This document shows positions 45,859-56,947 of a stretch of DNA of 64,000 bases, one piece after another. Position numbers and translations under genes: made by a program. A model generated the notes under the pieces. That model did no database searches. It saw only the letters and a list, made by a program, of their open reading frames with translations, and was not told where the DNA came from. This stretch comes from Sordariomycetes sp. S80-01Y (lineage: Eukaryota; Ascomycota; Sordariomycetes). Where the stretch lies: the NCBI GenBank assembly GCA_037042185.1, contig JAXQJY010000033.1, forward strand, positions 372,001-436,000, given 5' to 3'. Within the stretch, counting starts at the first letter, position 1; the number at the start of each line of letters is the position of its first letter.

Positions 45859-47808
45859 TCACATACCCCGTCGGCCACCGGTGCTCATCAGGGTCAACTT
45901 CTGCTTCTTCCCTTTCTTCTTCTTACCGCTAGTACCAGAATTGCTAGCATCAGGGCCAGAAGCCTCCTGGCTAGCTTCAATAGACTCCCGCAACCGTAAA
46001 GCCTCCAGCTGTGCGGCGATGTTCTGGCTATTAAAAGGGTCATCTTCCCATGTCTCCTCATGATGTTCTTCTTGACCTTCGTATATTGGGGCTGCCGTAC
46101 CCCACACTGTCCGTTGGGCATTGGGGCTGGCAGAAAGCTCAGCTAGGGTGCCGAAACCCATGCGGGATTCGGGCGGTGATGTGCCTGAAGGAGCAGTCAG
46201 AGGTTGGAACTCTGAGGGATCCATAGGCGGACGGTCGTCGTCCAAGTCAATTGCCGGTAATCGTTGGCCTGTGGTTCGGCGAAGCTCGGCCGCTTCTTGA
46301 CGCTCCGCGTGCTGCCTATATTTCTCCTCTTGAGACAGCCTCTCAGCGTTGCGTCTCCTTCGCCGTTCGATATCCACTTTCAAAGTATCAAGAATTTCCT
46401 CTGGGATAATGTCGGTCCAGTCACATTCCAGAAAATTGACGATGCAACCCCTGGGCAAATGGCCTAGATATTTCGCTCGCTTGCGCATTGCGTCATCAAC
46501 ATGATGCCCTGTAGTTATGTTCTCGACCCTCGGAAGCAAAGTCGACGGAAATTGGGAGAAAGATCCATACTTGGTCTTCAAGATCCGGATATCCAGAGGC
46601 GAGAGATACAGATGAGGCTGTGAACTGTAGAAGTGGAAGTCCGCCTCCGATGCTCGTGGCCGTCGATTCCCATCCTTGCTGGGTAACGGGCTTGTGTCAA
46701 CATCTCCGAGCTCGGCAAGCTTCTCTTTCGCGTTGTTGATATTCCTGATAGCCTTCTGAGTCCACTCATGGTCTTCGCCGAACATTAATTCATCTTCCTT
46801 CTCTTGCTTCTCCAGGGCGGCGATTTCTTCGTCGAATTGCTCGCGCATGTAGTCTGGTGTGGCCTTCATGATACGCGCGTAGTCGAGCACGTTGGCGGCA
46901 AAGTGCCACGGAATGCCATCACCCGAGTTCAATACCTCAGCACCGCCCTCACTTGGCAAAGCCAGTATCGAGTTTGCGTTCCGGGCCATCAGTCGAAGCA
47001 CGACGTCGTCTCCAGGTTTCGGCAGCGCACTCTCTTGCCCGGCGTAGAACCGCGTCGGTTTTGCATCGCGATGATAGATCTCATTCTCACATATTGGACA
47101 AGCCTGACACCTTGGGCCTCTATGCGCTTTCCCGTCCTTCTCCGATGGATGGGTCGAAGCCATAAACCGCAAAAAGCACGACAAACAAAAGACATGTCCG
47201 CACTTCACCATCCTCGGCGCAACCGGCTCTGACAGGCAAATAGGACACGACGACGACTGCGACTCAGAGGATGCAACGATCTGCATAATTAGATCCCACG
47301 ACAGCTTCATATCAGGATCAGACGCTTGTCCGGTGTACGTCCCACTCGGCGAGACAATGAAGCGGTAATTTGCGTGTACGTAGCGATCCCGATCCCTGGC
47401 GTGGCTCATGTAGCTCCCCTGCTCCCTACGCCAGTCCCTAGAGCCGCGGTCGTGGTATCCGTATCCATGTCCATGAGATGGTTGGAACCTTTGATAGTCG
47501 AGCAAGTGCGTGATGTTCATCTGGCCCCGTCGCCCATTCGCATTCCTAAGCAGCCGTTGTTCGGCCATCGCGTCGTATGCGTCCGGCGAGGAGTACGTTC
47601 GCTCGCCACCACCTGGTCTTCTTTGGTTCTTGTGCTGCTTCCGAGAGGCCTGGCCCTTTCGCGGAGCAGAGCTGGAACTGCTGGATGGGCCGGTCGAGGC
47701 TGGTCGACGCGATTCGATGCTGGAGGTTGAGGGTCCGCCAGCTTGGTTGCTGGGGGAGTTCGATGCGATGGAAAGGGACTTGCCCAGGTTCGAATTCGAT
47801 TGATTCAT
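45859..47808 (-). CDS. mag2: RNF10/Mag2-type RING finger protein
   Basis: A single frame of 649 residues from the first ATG at 47808; the frame opens earlier only through a TTG. A disordered Ser/Arg/Gly-rich N-terminus (about 1-130) has a KNQRRPGGG motif. The C3HC4 RING follows at about residues 185-245: CPICLSEPVAPRMVKCGHVF, CLSCFLRFM, then ACPICENEIY. Next come helical parts typical of RNF10 (ATPDYMREQFDEEI, FHFYSSQPHLYLSPLDIRIL, HLPRGCIVNFLECDW) and a Lys-rich C-terminus. RNF10 is a ubiquitin ligase acting on 40S ribosomal proteins uS3/uS5 of stalled subunits, and yeast Mag2 is its relative. The C-terminal GGRRGM may be the read-through of an intron donor (GTATGT) rather than the true end. 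Confidence 0.85.
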   Translation of the reverse strand: MNQSNSNLGKSLSIASNSPSNQAGGPSTSSIESRRPASTGPSSSSSSAPRKGQASRKQHKNQRRPGGGERTYSSPDAYDAMAEQRLLRNANGRRGQMNITHLLDYQRFQPSHGHGYGYHDRGSRDWRREQGSYMSHARDRDRYVHANYRFIVSPSGTYTGQASDPDMKLSWDLIMQIVASSESQSSSCPICLSEPVAPRMVKCGHVFCLSCFLRFMASTHPSEKDGKAHRGPRCQACPICENEIYHRDAKPTRFYAGQESALPKPGDDVVLRLMARNANSILALPSEGGAEVLNSGDGIPWHFAANVLDYARIMKATPDYMREQFDEEIAALEKQEKEDELMFGEDHEWTQKAIRNINNAKEKLAELGDVDTSPLPSKDGNRRPRASEADFHFYSSQPHLYLSPLDIRILKTKYGSFSQFPSTLLPRVENITTGHHVDDAMRKRAKYLGHLPRGCIVNFLECDWTDIIPEEILDTLKVDIERRRRRNAERLSQEEKYRQHAERQEAAELRRTTGQRLPAIDLDDDRPPMDPSEFQPLTAPSGTSPPESRMGFGTLAELSASPNAQRTVWGTAAPIYEGQEEHHEETWEDDPFNSQNIAAQLEALRLRESIEASQEASGPDASNSGTSGKKKKGKKQKLTLMSTGGRRGM

Positions 47809-48470
47809 GGTCGTCCCTAGCGGAGGGCGTACATCCAAAGAGCGTTATGATGAGGGGTAGGTCATCCGGGTATCGTGGGTGGTGACCGAAGCTATCGAGA
47901 CGCTCAGCCCACGCTGATCCAGCCGTTCTTTCGCGTCGTTCCGGGTCGTTGGAATAATCGGATCTCCAGCAACGATATCTGTGTCAGATGAAGATGAGAG
48001 AAGTATTAAAAGTCAGCTTGCAGGGTGAGATCAAAGGGGTCCAACTGGGACGGACCCCGAGCGGTAGTGGAGAGGGATCGAGTCACGATCTGGAGGGGCT
48101 GCATGTGTCGAGGTCATTGAAGGCGAGTCGGCGGGCACCGGAGCGGATGTGCGGTAAATCCGACCATTCCCACGCCACGCCGCCAAATCACGTGCGCGTG
48201 ATAAGGCTTATGAGCCGCCCGGTAGTTTCACAGGAGGTCAGTTTAGCTTTTCAAGGAACAGCAGTAGATGCATGATAGCTATAATTAGATATAGGTGTTG
48301 ATCCAGACGCACCTCCAACTATCGAGTCTCTTCCTAACTATGGCAACAAATGCATCGCGCGACCGGGGGGAATCATTTGACACATGAAGACACATAAACC
48401 CATGCAAAGTAGCCCATCACCAATGACGTTTACGGCGAGGCCATCCTCAGCTTACAAAGCCGAGCACCTC
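47809..48470. other. Promoter of the RING-protein gene and 3' flank of the Crp1-like gene
   Basis: No gene seen in this spacer between two minus-strand genes. Confidence 0.5.
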
Positions 48471-50847
48471 CTATTTGTCCGAGATCTTGTGCTTGATCTT
48501 GCTCAGCATGGAGCTCAGACGGTTCTTCTTCTTCTGGGCGGCGCCGGAGGACTCGGCGGTCTTGTTCTCCGAGGAGCCGTTGGCGGGAGCGCTGGTCTTG
48601 GTGTCCTTGGTGGTGGTATCCTCCTTGGCCTTCTCGGCTTCAGGCTTCAGTGGCTCAGCAGACTTGCCGGCATCTGTCACGGGCTCCTTGGGCTTAGCCT
48701 CAGGGGTCTCTTCTTTGCCCTTGGTTTCATCGACAGCAGGGGCAGGCTTGACCTCCTTTAGCAGCTCTGACTCCATCTTTTCCTTGTTTCCAACAGCGGT
48801 GGTGCTTCCCGCAGCCTCCGGGCCCTTGCCAGACTCAGTAATGGAGTCCTTCACCTCGGCAGGTACCTGGGGCGAGACCTCCTCACGCGTCTCTTCCTTG
48901 TTCTGAGATTTGAGAGCATTTTGGGCGGCAACGGGCAGCCTCTCCTTGACGGAGTCAGGGAGGTTCTGGTTGGCGGTCTCTGCGACGGTAGTGGCAGCCT
49001 GGTTGGCAGCAGGGCCGCCCTTCTCAACGGCAGTGTCCTTGGCAAGGATGGCAGCACCGGCAACGGTGCCGCCAGCAGCAGCGAGACCACCGGCAATGGC
49101 GCCAGTGTTCTCGGTCTTCTCGGTACCAACGCCAGCAGTGCCAGTGGACGTGGCGGCGGCCTCGGGCACCTTCTGCTTGAGCTCGGTCTCAACCTCGTTC
49201 TTCTCCCGGACCTCCTCGGCAACGGCACTGGCCTCGGGGTCAGCACCGGCCTTGCTCTGGCTCTCCTTGACAGTCTCGGGAACCTTGCTCGACTCCTTGG
49301 GGACTTGGCCAGCAAGGCCGACGGTAGTAGCCTGAGGGCCAACTGAACTGATGGTGTTGTCTGTTACGGGAAGTCCGCTCTCGGGGATGATGGGCTTGGC
49401 GGAGTCGGCAGTGGTAGCAGTCGCAACACCGGGGATCGCATCGCTGTTCTCATATGAAGCCTTGTCAAGCTTCACGTTCTTGTTGATGTCCTCGGTAGTT
49501 GCGAGAGCGGGCTGTTGACCAGAAGGAGGGTTGACGGCGCCGTCGGTCGCGGGGAGAGGATTGATGCCAATGGGCTTGTCAAGCTCGTTGGCGGGGCTCT
49601 CGGGGAAACCGCCAGGAACGTCAGAAGGCGTAGCAGCACTCTCCTTGGGGACCTCGCCAGCCATCTTTGCGGTCGTGGATTCGGGGCCGACGGAGCCGAT
49701 TGCAGGGACGATGCCGACGGCGGCGATTTGCTCGGGGGCGAGGAAGTTGTTGATGTTACCTTCGGTGTCGGTTTCCTTGGGCGCAGAGTCGTTGAGCACC
49801 CAATTGTTATCAACGACGAACTGGAGGGGATTGGTTAGCTCAAGTGTGCGCGAAGTGAGTAAGCCAGAGTCAGAGCCGGCAACGTGAGCAAATAATGGCT
49901 TGGAATCGGATGTGAGGGGAAGGAAATGGGAAGGGAGCGTCGAGAGCACACCCTGGGCCGGAGTGATTTAAGTTCAGGCTGCTCCAATGCTTGCGCAGTC
50001 CCAGAACAGCCCACAATGGCCCGATGGCTTTCCAGGGAAAGCTGTCCAGGCAGAGGCGGGCCATCGCCAATTGCGTCATCCGCCGCACTGGCGACACTGA
50101 CTAACTGCGCAACAGCGTCATCTGACTGCTGGGTTGAGCGACGCAAACAAGGGCATGGCATGGAGCAATTGCCTGCAGGGCGATCGCGATGGTCAACGAA
50201 TTCCCTCGTAAGCACTGAGAAGCAGCGCGATAGGCTCATAGTGGTTCGTGGCCTTGGAAAGCTGACCCCATGATGCAATCGCAGGCCTGGAGCTTGCGCG
50301 GATCCCTGCGCCCAGCGGTGTCTCGTCGCCCGCAGCCTCCGACGGGGGTTCGCCAGCAACAGCTGGAGCTCCGTATCACCGTACCAGCGCGACAGTTTGT
50401 GGAGGGGCAGCTCGAGCTCTGGTGAAGCTTTCCAACAGCCGTCGACAATGACGACCAATGCAACACAAGATTGGGGCAAGGGGGTTTAAACTCTGGCTCG
50501 GCTGTTTGTGTCAACGCACCTTGTAGTAGATCTTCTTGGAGGCGTCCTTCAGGTCGACGGTCTTCTCGAAAACATCGCCCTTCTTGTCCAGCTTGACACT
50601 CTTGGTCCAGTCGTCAAAAGTGCCCGTGACAAAGACTTCTTCGGCGTCGGGATGCTCCCTGGATGGCAATTGAGTCAGCGCAGTGTCTCGGCCGGGTGGA
50701 GGAATGGTGTTTCGGCGCTGCCTCGAGCTGTTTCGGCCACAATGACGGCGGAGAGCGGTGTCGATGGTGGAAGCACGGCAGCGCGAGGCTTAGGGTGCAG
50801 TGGCAGGGTTGATGTGAGACTCACCACTTGAACGTGTAGCTGCCCAT
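48471..50847 (-). CDS. Crp1/Mdg1-like protein with AMPK-type glycogen-binding domain
   Basis: Three exons, 50847-50825, 50658-50520 and 49820-48471, give 503 residues. Introns are 50659-50824 (166 nt) and 49821-50519 (699 nt, long for a mould). Joining them gives an N-terminal AMPK1_CBM (CBM48-like) domain, residues 1-85: FKWEHPDAEEVFVTGTFDDW, then IYYKFVVDNNWVLNDSAPKE and GNINNFLAP. The rest is a low-complexity Ala/Glu/Lys/Thr-rich tail. It has loose repeats such as STTAKMAGEVPKES and ATTVGLAGQVPKES, a Gly/Ala hydrophobic patch (about 300-320), and a basic C-terminus (KKKNRLSSMLSKIKHK). Yeast Crp1 and Mdg1 share the domain. Crp1 was described as binding cruciform DNA; Mdg1 has a link to pheromone signalling. 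The role in moulds is not known to me. Confidence 0.85.
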
Positions 50848-51585
50848 GTTGCGATTATGTATTAGATGCTGTTGGGTATGGTCTGTACGGATATTCGAAG
50901 GCGCTATTCGGGGGTATCGGGTTGTGTTGTTGATGGAGAGTTAGAGGGTCGAGGCCACGGAGAAGAGAGTTGGATGGGCTGAGCAACGGTTGCGGCGGTG
51001 GGGGGGCTGGTGAAATTAATGTTGGACCAGGATCCGGCGGCGGTCAGTCTACCCTCCCAGCGAGCGATGACGCCTGAATACGACTTTTCGCAGCCGCATC
51101 CCGTGCCTGGTAGACGATTCTAGAAGCCGACTTATCCAAAAAATCCTTCACCCTCTTGCTGGGAACAATGAGTCAACAAGAACCCTCAGCACCAAGGCTT
51201 TCATGTGACCTCGTGCTGGAGGCTCTTTTGCGTCTACGAGTGGACTTGAGGGCAATGAGGTCATCGCATCGCTCAGTGCAGCGGACCAGAACCTCCCCCA
51301 GATCGACAAGACTGGCTGCAAACGGAAATCGTGACAGCTTCGGCTCGGCTAGATCACCCGATCCTTGCGGGTCGACAGGTCTACTCCCATGGGCATTCCA
51401 GAACTTGAACCGACAACACGCACGTTGGCTACTGTAGACGCTGGCGGCGACGACTCGCATCGCTTGGAGTCACTTTTATTTATATATTCAGAACTGAGAT
51501 AACGCCCATACACCGAAACCGATTCTAACCTTGCAATGTAACCGGCGGCCGAGCGCCGCTTACCTATTCATAGTAATCTCAACCC
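50848..51585. other. Intergenic spacer, no gene seen
   Basis: It holds the promoter of the Crp1-like gene and the 3' flank of the secreted-protein gene. A plus-strand frame at 51156-51437 has no support. Confidence 0.45.
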
Positions 51586-52419
51586 TCACAGCTCCTCCTT
51601 GGTCTCAGATTCGGCGGCCTTCTCCTTCAGCACATTGGCAGTCACCCTGAACTCAGCCTTGTTGTAAAGATCCGGGCGTTTGTGGTCTGTCCATCCGATG
51701 ACGTTGCCCGCTTCAACATCGGGCTTGTACAGACTCAAATCAAGGAGCTGGTCTGCAGGTCCGGTTGTTAGCAAAAAAAAAAAGTTCAGGCATAGGCAGA
51801 GAAGACCATAAAGTGGCTCACCTTTACACTCGCTCTCCTCAGCAGCCCAAAGAGGCAGAGTGTGATAGATCGCCGCCGGCGCGAAGATAACGACCTGCTC
51901 ACCATCTTTTTCCCTGTTCGCGATGTCCTCCACATCAACCACATCCTCGATGAAATCTTTCTTGTCTGCCGGCTTCTTGAAGACTCCAAACAGCCCCTTC
52001 CACTCCCCGCCTTCCCGTTCCTGCTTCTCGATCCAATCCTTGACGGCATTCGGAAGCTCATCCATCCCCATCTTGAGGAGACTTCGATCGTAGCCGTGCC
52101 TGTCGTAGCCGCTCCAGCCACCAGGATACTCCCTCTGCTTGAACAAATTCTTTAGCCCGGGCGCCCATTGCTTGAGACCGAGTGGCTCGGGCTCTTCAAG
52201 GTCGTGAAGCGTGTACTCTTGGGCCCAGAAGTGCTTTTGAACTGTGCAAGAGGGCTCGATGTGCGTGGCATCTTTGAGGGTTGGGAAGGGGTCGCGCCAG
52301 AGAAAGCCGGAGACGATGTGGGGTGTGATGTTGTTTGGCGGAGGCTTCTTGTGAACGCCTTGCGCGACGGCGTTTGTTGCCAAAAGGGCTATGGCAAAGG
52401 GGAGGCTTGAGAGCTGCAT
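51586..52419 (-). CDS. Small secreted protein of unknown function
   Basis: Two exons, 52419-51822 and 51752-51586, give 254 residues. The intron (51753-51821) has a GTGAGC donor, a T-rich tract and CTGCAG; it is 69 nt, a multiple of three, and has no in-frame stop, so unspliced message would encode a 277-residue form with a hydrophobic insert. The first 19 residues are a typical signal peptide (MQLSSLPFAIALLATNAVAQ). The mature part is rich in Trp, Lys, Asp and Pro, with WRDPFPTLKDATHIEPSC, YPGGWSGYDRHGYDRS and VVIFAPAAIYHTLPLW. Only two Cys are left in the mature spliced form. I do not recognise the family. It lies 566 bp from the 3' end of agd3 in the same direction, at the edge of the exopolysaccharide cluster, where the synthase gene would be expected in Aspergillus. 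Confidence 0.8.
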   Translation of the reverse strand: MQLSSLPFAIALLATNAVAQGVHKKPPPNNITPHIVSGFLWRDPFPTLKDATHIEPSCTVQKHFWAQEYTLHDLEEPEPLGLKQWAPGLKNLFKQREYPGGWSGYDRHGYDRSLLKMGMDELPNAVKDWIEKQEREGGEWKGLFGVFKKPADKKDFIEDVVDVEDIANREKDGEQVVIFAPAAIYHTLPLWAAEESECKGEPLYGLLCLCLNFFFLLTTGPADQLLDLSLYKPDVEAGNVIGWTDHKRPDLYNKAEFRVTANVLKEKAAESETKEEL

Positions 52420-52985
52420 CGTGCTACTTTCCGATAGACGTAACGAGTGTCATTCAATAGAGCGAAACGAGTGACAACCAAGCGCATAATTGACCCCTCC
52501 GCCCGCCCTTATATACCGTCACGGATCATGACCCCTCATCCCAATGGCAACCTTTCCGAAAGAAAAGTTGTGTTGTTGTCCTCATCGGACCCTTCCTCCT
52601 CCGCATTTCCATATTGGTGATTGTCGAGGGTGCGGGGCGCCCCATCGATTGGATCATCGGTCGTGACTTGTGCCGAGCAATGGGTGTCGGGGAGTTGGAG
52701 ATGCGGAGAGAGCAGGGGATGCGCCCATATTTGACGTTTCACGAACCCCTGGGCGGAAGATGCGGGCCGACAACTGCTCAGTCTTGGATCTTCTCATTGA
52801 ACACGTGCATCTTATGGGGGGAGATCCACGGGGGATTAAACAGTAAAAACGAGATGAGGCAAGATGTTTGGATATGAGACCAGTCTCCGTTCTGATCTTC
52901 AGCAACGCCGCTAAACTTGGCTACCAACAATAATATTACTCATTACGGAAACCGGATGGCCCTACAGAAACACTACTTAACACAG
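52420..52985. other. Promoter of the small secreted-protein gene and 3' flank of agd3
   Basis: No gene seen. A TATA box for the secreted-protein gene lies inside. Confidence 0.5.
52509..52516 (-). promoter_or_regulatory. TATA box of the small secreted-protein gene
   Basis: On the minus strand the sequence reads GGTATATAAGGG, about 90 bp upstream of the ATG at 52419, which is a suitable core promoter position. Confidence 0.55.
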
Positions 52986-55189
52986 CTACAGAGAGACGGC
53001 CTCGCTAAGGGTCAAGACCACAGGGCTCCCGTTCATGCTGACCCAGACAATCGTGGGCTCATCACCAACGTTCTCTTCCTCCTTGCTACCACCACTGGCA
53101 GTAACGCTCCCCCCAGGGATCGTAACCGGCACGTTAACCCCGCATCCATTGCCGTCGGTGGTCAACGTCACGCTGTCTATAGCATTGCCATTGCTGGAGT
53201 ACTTGTAACTCAGCTTGGGCTCGCAGTTGTCCAGCGTCATGCGGTCGACAAAGTACTTGCCAACATCGTCGTGCTTCAGGGAGATGATAGGCCAGGAAGT
53301 CAGCCTCATCATCTCTTGGACGATGGTCTCCGTCCAGGCCATGAGGATAGACATCTTCCCTGTCTGCGAACCAACTGTCATCGTGGGCATGTCCATCTGG
53401 CGCATGTTTGCTTGATGGAACATGTAGGGATCTGCCATCAGTCCCAGCAAGTGGCGGGTGTTGGTTGTGCGCGCGTCCGTTAAAAGATTGCTGAAATCCC
53501 CCGAGCCGGCGGATGTGTCAATCCACTCTTGAGTCGTGCACTCTGGGGTATCGCAGTTGTAATAGATGGTTGTCGCGAAGCGAGGGACGACGACGACGCC
53601 ATCGTAGCCGTTGCGAGCAACTGTAGTGATGAGAGGATGGTGTTTTGAGACGTCGCTCCTGAGCACGGGGCGCGTGTTGTCACCTACGGCGTAGAGGATG
53701 CCGTTGTCTCTCCAAGCGCGGAGTGCGTCGCCGTTGTGCAAGCCCGTGATTTGAGGTGGGATGAGGCCTTGAGGAGAGAAAAAGGGCGATTGATCGATGC
53801 CCATCTGCTGCAGCCAGTCTTGGTTAAAGTGAATCTCACGGGTAGTATCGTGATACGTGGCATTGTTCAGGGGTAGATGGGTGAAAGTATGTGAGACGTG
53901 AGCAAAGGCATCGCGGTTGTTGGCGTCGAGCCACCAGGCGGCGAAGTCGTCCAGCTCTGTGCAGGTGGACGTCCATCCGTATTGTTCGAACATGTCGGGC
54001 CACTTATCAGTGCCGGTGCCAAGCGGCTTCTTGAACTCAAGTTCCGTGTCGGGGGGAAAGTCGTAGTCGACCGCCTGGTCAGGAACGCAGACATCGTCAG
54101 ACTGATCCTCGGGATCAGTGGAAGCAATGAGGTTACCGTTGCCATTGTGGCCCATCTCAAGGAGGAAGTTGGAGCCAGCGGGCAGACGGCTGTTGAGGTT
54201 GCTTTGCCAGGTGACATGGCCTTCCATATCACCTGTGCGGGTCTTGAACTCGGTACCCGCCGGTAGGTACAGCCCAGTCGAGAGTTGAACATCGTCCACT
54301 TGGCAGTTCAAGTAGGTCTTGCGCTTTCCCACGAAGAGTCCACGGGTCATCCAGTGAATGTGGGCGTGCTGGAGGAAGTTGGAGGTTATGGACCAGTCAG
54401 TAGCCCAGCCGATGAAGTAGACGAACTGCTCGCGGCCGTCGAAGTTGTTGATGACTGCGGCGACAGTATCACCTGAGAAGTCTCCGCCGGGGCCGAACTT
54501 GGCAACCTCCCAGGTGGTGGCGGCATCCGTGATCTCGGCAGGGTAGTGCCAGAGTCCTTGGGTGGTCACACCAGCGTTTCTGCAAGCAGTCAGTTCTGTG
54601 GCCACTTCGGAACAAGTTTCTGAGCCCACTCACGCCTTGAGCTTGGCAGTCGGAAAGGCAGTGGTGTTGGTCAAACTGATGAGTTGCTCGACGCCACTGC
54701 CGCAACAGCCACCACCTACAGCGCTTGCTCCTGGACATCTTGATTAGTGCCAACTTCGAGATTAGGCTGAAGAAGGAACTCACCAAAGGCGGGCCCAGGA
54801 TACTCATCCGTGCGCACCATGCGGACGTGAAAGTCCTTCTGGTACTCATGAATTGTATTCCACTGCTCTGTGGTGATGGCGCTTTGCCACGAGCCGTCGT
54901 AGTCATATGAGACTGCGCCCATAACAATGATGCCCCCATAGCGACCCTGAGTCTCGGAGCCAGTCAACGCCGGCAGTTGGATTCCCTCTTTAGGCACAAT
55001 CACCGTCTGGAAGGGGATGCCATAGGCTTCGAGACCAGAGCTAGCGGTCGAGGCCGAGTAGTCATCTCGGGCGAAAATGAGGACTGTACTGTCGACGGTG
55101 GCTCCAGGCACAGCATAAGCGCGGGAGGCTAGGCCGAGGATTCCTCCCCATGCAAGCAGTATATACTGCAGGAACCGGTGACTGAGCAT
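52986..55189 (-). CDS. agd3: Agd3-type galactosaminogalactan deacetylase (secreted, CE18)
   Basis: Three exons, 55189-54784, 54730-54634 and 54579-52986, encode 698 residues. Introns (54731-54783 and 54580-54633) restore PAFG-ASAVGGGCCGSG and KLKA-NAGVTTQG. A signal peptide covers about 1-26 (LLAWGGILGLASRAYA). The N-terminal Rossmann-like part (VLIFARDDYSA, IIVMGAVSYDYD) leads to a carbohydrate-binding middle, then the deacetylase domain: LNCQVDDVQLSTGLYLPAGT with the metal/catalytic Asp pair, HVSHTFTHLPLNN with two His, and WRDNGILYAVGDNTRPVL. These match Agd3, which removes acetyl groups from part of the GalNAc units of secreted galactosaminogalactan, making it cationic and adhesive. The length fits family members. 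The C-terminus is short and Ser/Gly-rich. It sits divergently to ega3 across 1.76 kb. Confidence 0.92.
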
Positions 55190-56947
55190 GCTGGTTGCAA
55201 CCTGGTGTTAGTGGCACGACTTGGGACAGGTGAGACGGAGGACGAGGTTGTTGATCCCGACTTGGAACGAAGCGGATGCGAAGGGCTGCTTCTTATGTCA
55301 AAGCATGTCAGCGTGAGAGAATGGGACCTGGCAGGATACCCAAGCGAGAGGTGTCGGGAACGAGGACACTTCGCATAGCAAAGGCAAAGGCTCGCTCCAT
55401 TAGACGTAGGGGCCGCTTGGCAGAATGGGGGACCTGAAGCTGCTGCCGACCGAACTATTCAGCCATAGCTCAAGCCAAGTGCAGTCTCGAAGCGGTTTTC
55501 TCAACGTTTCACGAAACAATTTAGCTTGCCCACCACCATCTTCTTTTAGCTCGATAAGCAGAAGAAAGTTGGCGTCCGACGCCCACGGGCAAATGCACGG
55601 GAACGAGGCAAGGGATCCAGGGGGGCGTAGACTAACACCGGCAGGGAAGCCTCATCGGAGGCTAAGGCGGTCCAACCACCGGCGCGTCTGCCGAGATCTC
55701 GGATCATGGACGCATTCCCAACCCTTGGGAGAAGGTCAGCCGCACGCTCAGCCCCTGGGAGGCGCCGGAAGCTTATTATTGCCGGGCCCTGGACGCAGAC
55801 CTTGACCCCATGGCCAGGCCCAATGTAGACCTCAAGGCTGCGAGGCGTCGGTTTGGCGCCGAGCGAAAACTTCTCGTCTGCGGAGGTTACGGTGGTCGTC
55901 GCACTGCAGTGTCAGGCAGAAAACCTGCAAGCCATGCTAGGAACCTCGTATCGACACGCGGGGGACGGAAGGGGGGACGGAAGAATGTTCAAAGGCAGAA
56001 GAGATTGGCTCTGAGTGGTCGTGCCTGAATGGCAAGGGATCTGGTACCGGTACACACGAAGCTTGGCTTTCAAGAAGTCGAGAAGTAGATGTACAAGATC
56101 GTACCGGCAGGGGATGTTGCTTATTCTGCGGGGAAGACAGCGCATAGCTCCGGGCCAGATTCAGGCAGGGTCCCTGTCCCCCGAACAGCGAGGTGTGCTG
56201 AGTTGTTCTGCTCCCTCACGCTGCAGGGAGAGAAAGGAAGCGCTGTGAAACCTATCCAACGCTGGGGGCGCTGCTCACAACCTTGAGCCTGAGTGAGAAA
56301 TTGTTCTGGCTGGCGCAGTAAAGTACACCTACCATACGCTTTTGGCAACGCGACAGGCACACGGCTTCTTGTCAAGAACATTGTGAAGCGGGCGTCAAGC
56401 CACCACCCAAAAACCATTATATGCTTAACATCAAGCTTCAAATTGTGGGTGTGTGGTGTCAGCGCTGAGTTATGCGCTCTACGTACCGTCTCAGCTTGGA
56501 GGAACCGTCGGCCTCCACCTGAAACTCGCAGGCTAGCGGTGATCGACCGGCATGGTAGATTCATGCCCCGTCGTTGGAAAAGCAAAAACTTCCAGGGCCG
56601 TCTCCGCTCTGCCGCCCCCAAAGCCGCAGGGCTAAAATAGCGACTGTCGTTCGGCGAAGTGTTTGCGAAAGCGGCATTCAACGTTGCAAAAGCCCGAGGT
56701 GCTTGAGCCAAGGCGAGGCTGGTGCTGGATGGTGCCGGATTGCCGCGTCGCGGTCCAGAACCCCCCAACATCGACCCATTCGAGGCAGACTTCATCTCAG
56801 CCCTGTGGCTGAGCTAAATCCTTCTGTCACTCAGGGTCCTTTGTCTGTTGCGACAAAGATCGTCGGTTGCTTTAATATACTCGCTCTCGCATCGATTTTC
56901 GGGGCCTACAATTGACCAAGAACGGCAACCACGCAGAATACGTCGCC
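55190..56947. other. Divergent intergenic region between agd3 and ega3
   Basis: No supported gene. The 224-residue minus-strand frame at 56121-56795 is Arg/Ser/Pro-rich and without motifs. The region probably holds the promoters of both cluster genes. Confidence 0.45.

Noticed and set aside
56348-56355. StuA-type WCGCGWNM match in the agd3-ega3 interval, with another near 59761
   Set aside because: This degenerate octamer is expected about once per kilobase by chance on two strands, so the matches carry no weight.
56121-56795. 224-residue minus-strand frame between agd3 and ega3
   Set aside because: Arg/Ser/Pro-rich, no conserved motif or signal peptide, and it lies in the expected promoter interval.
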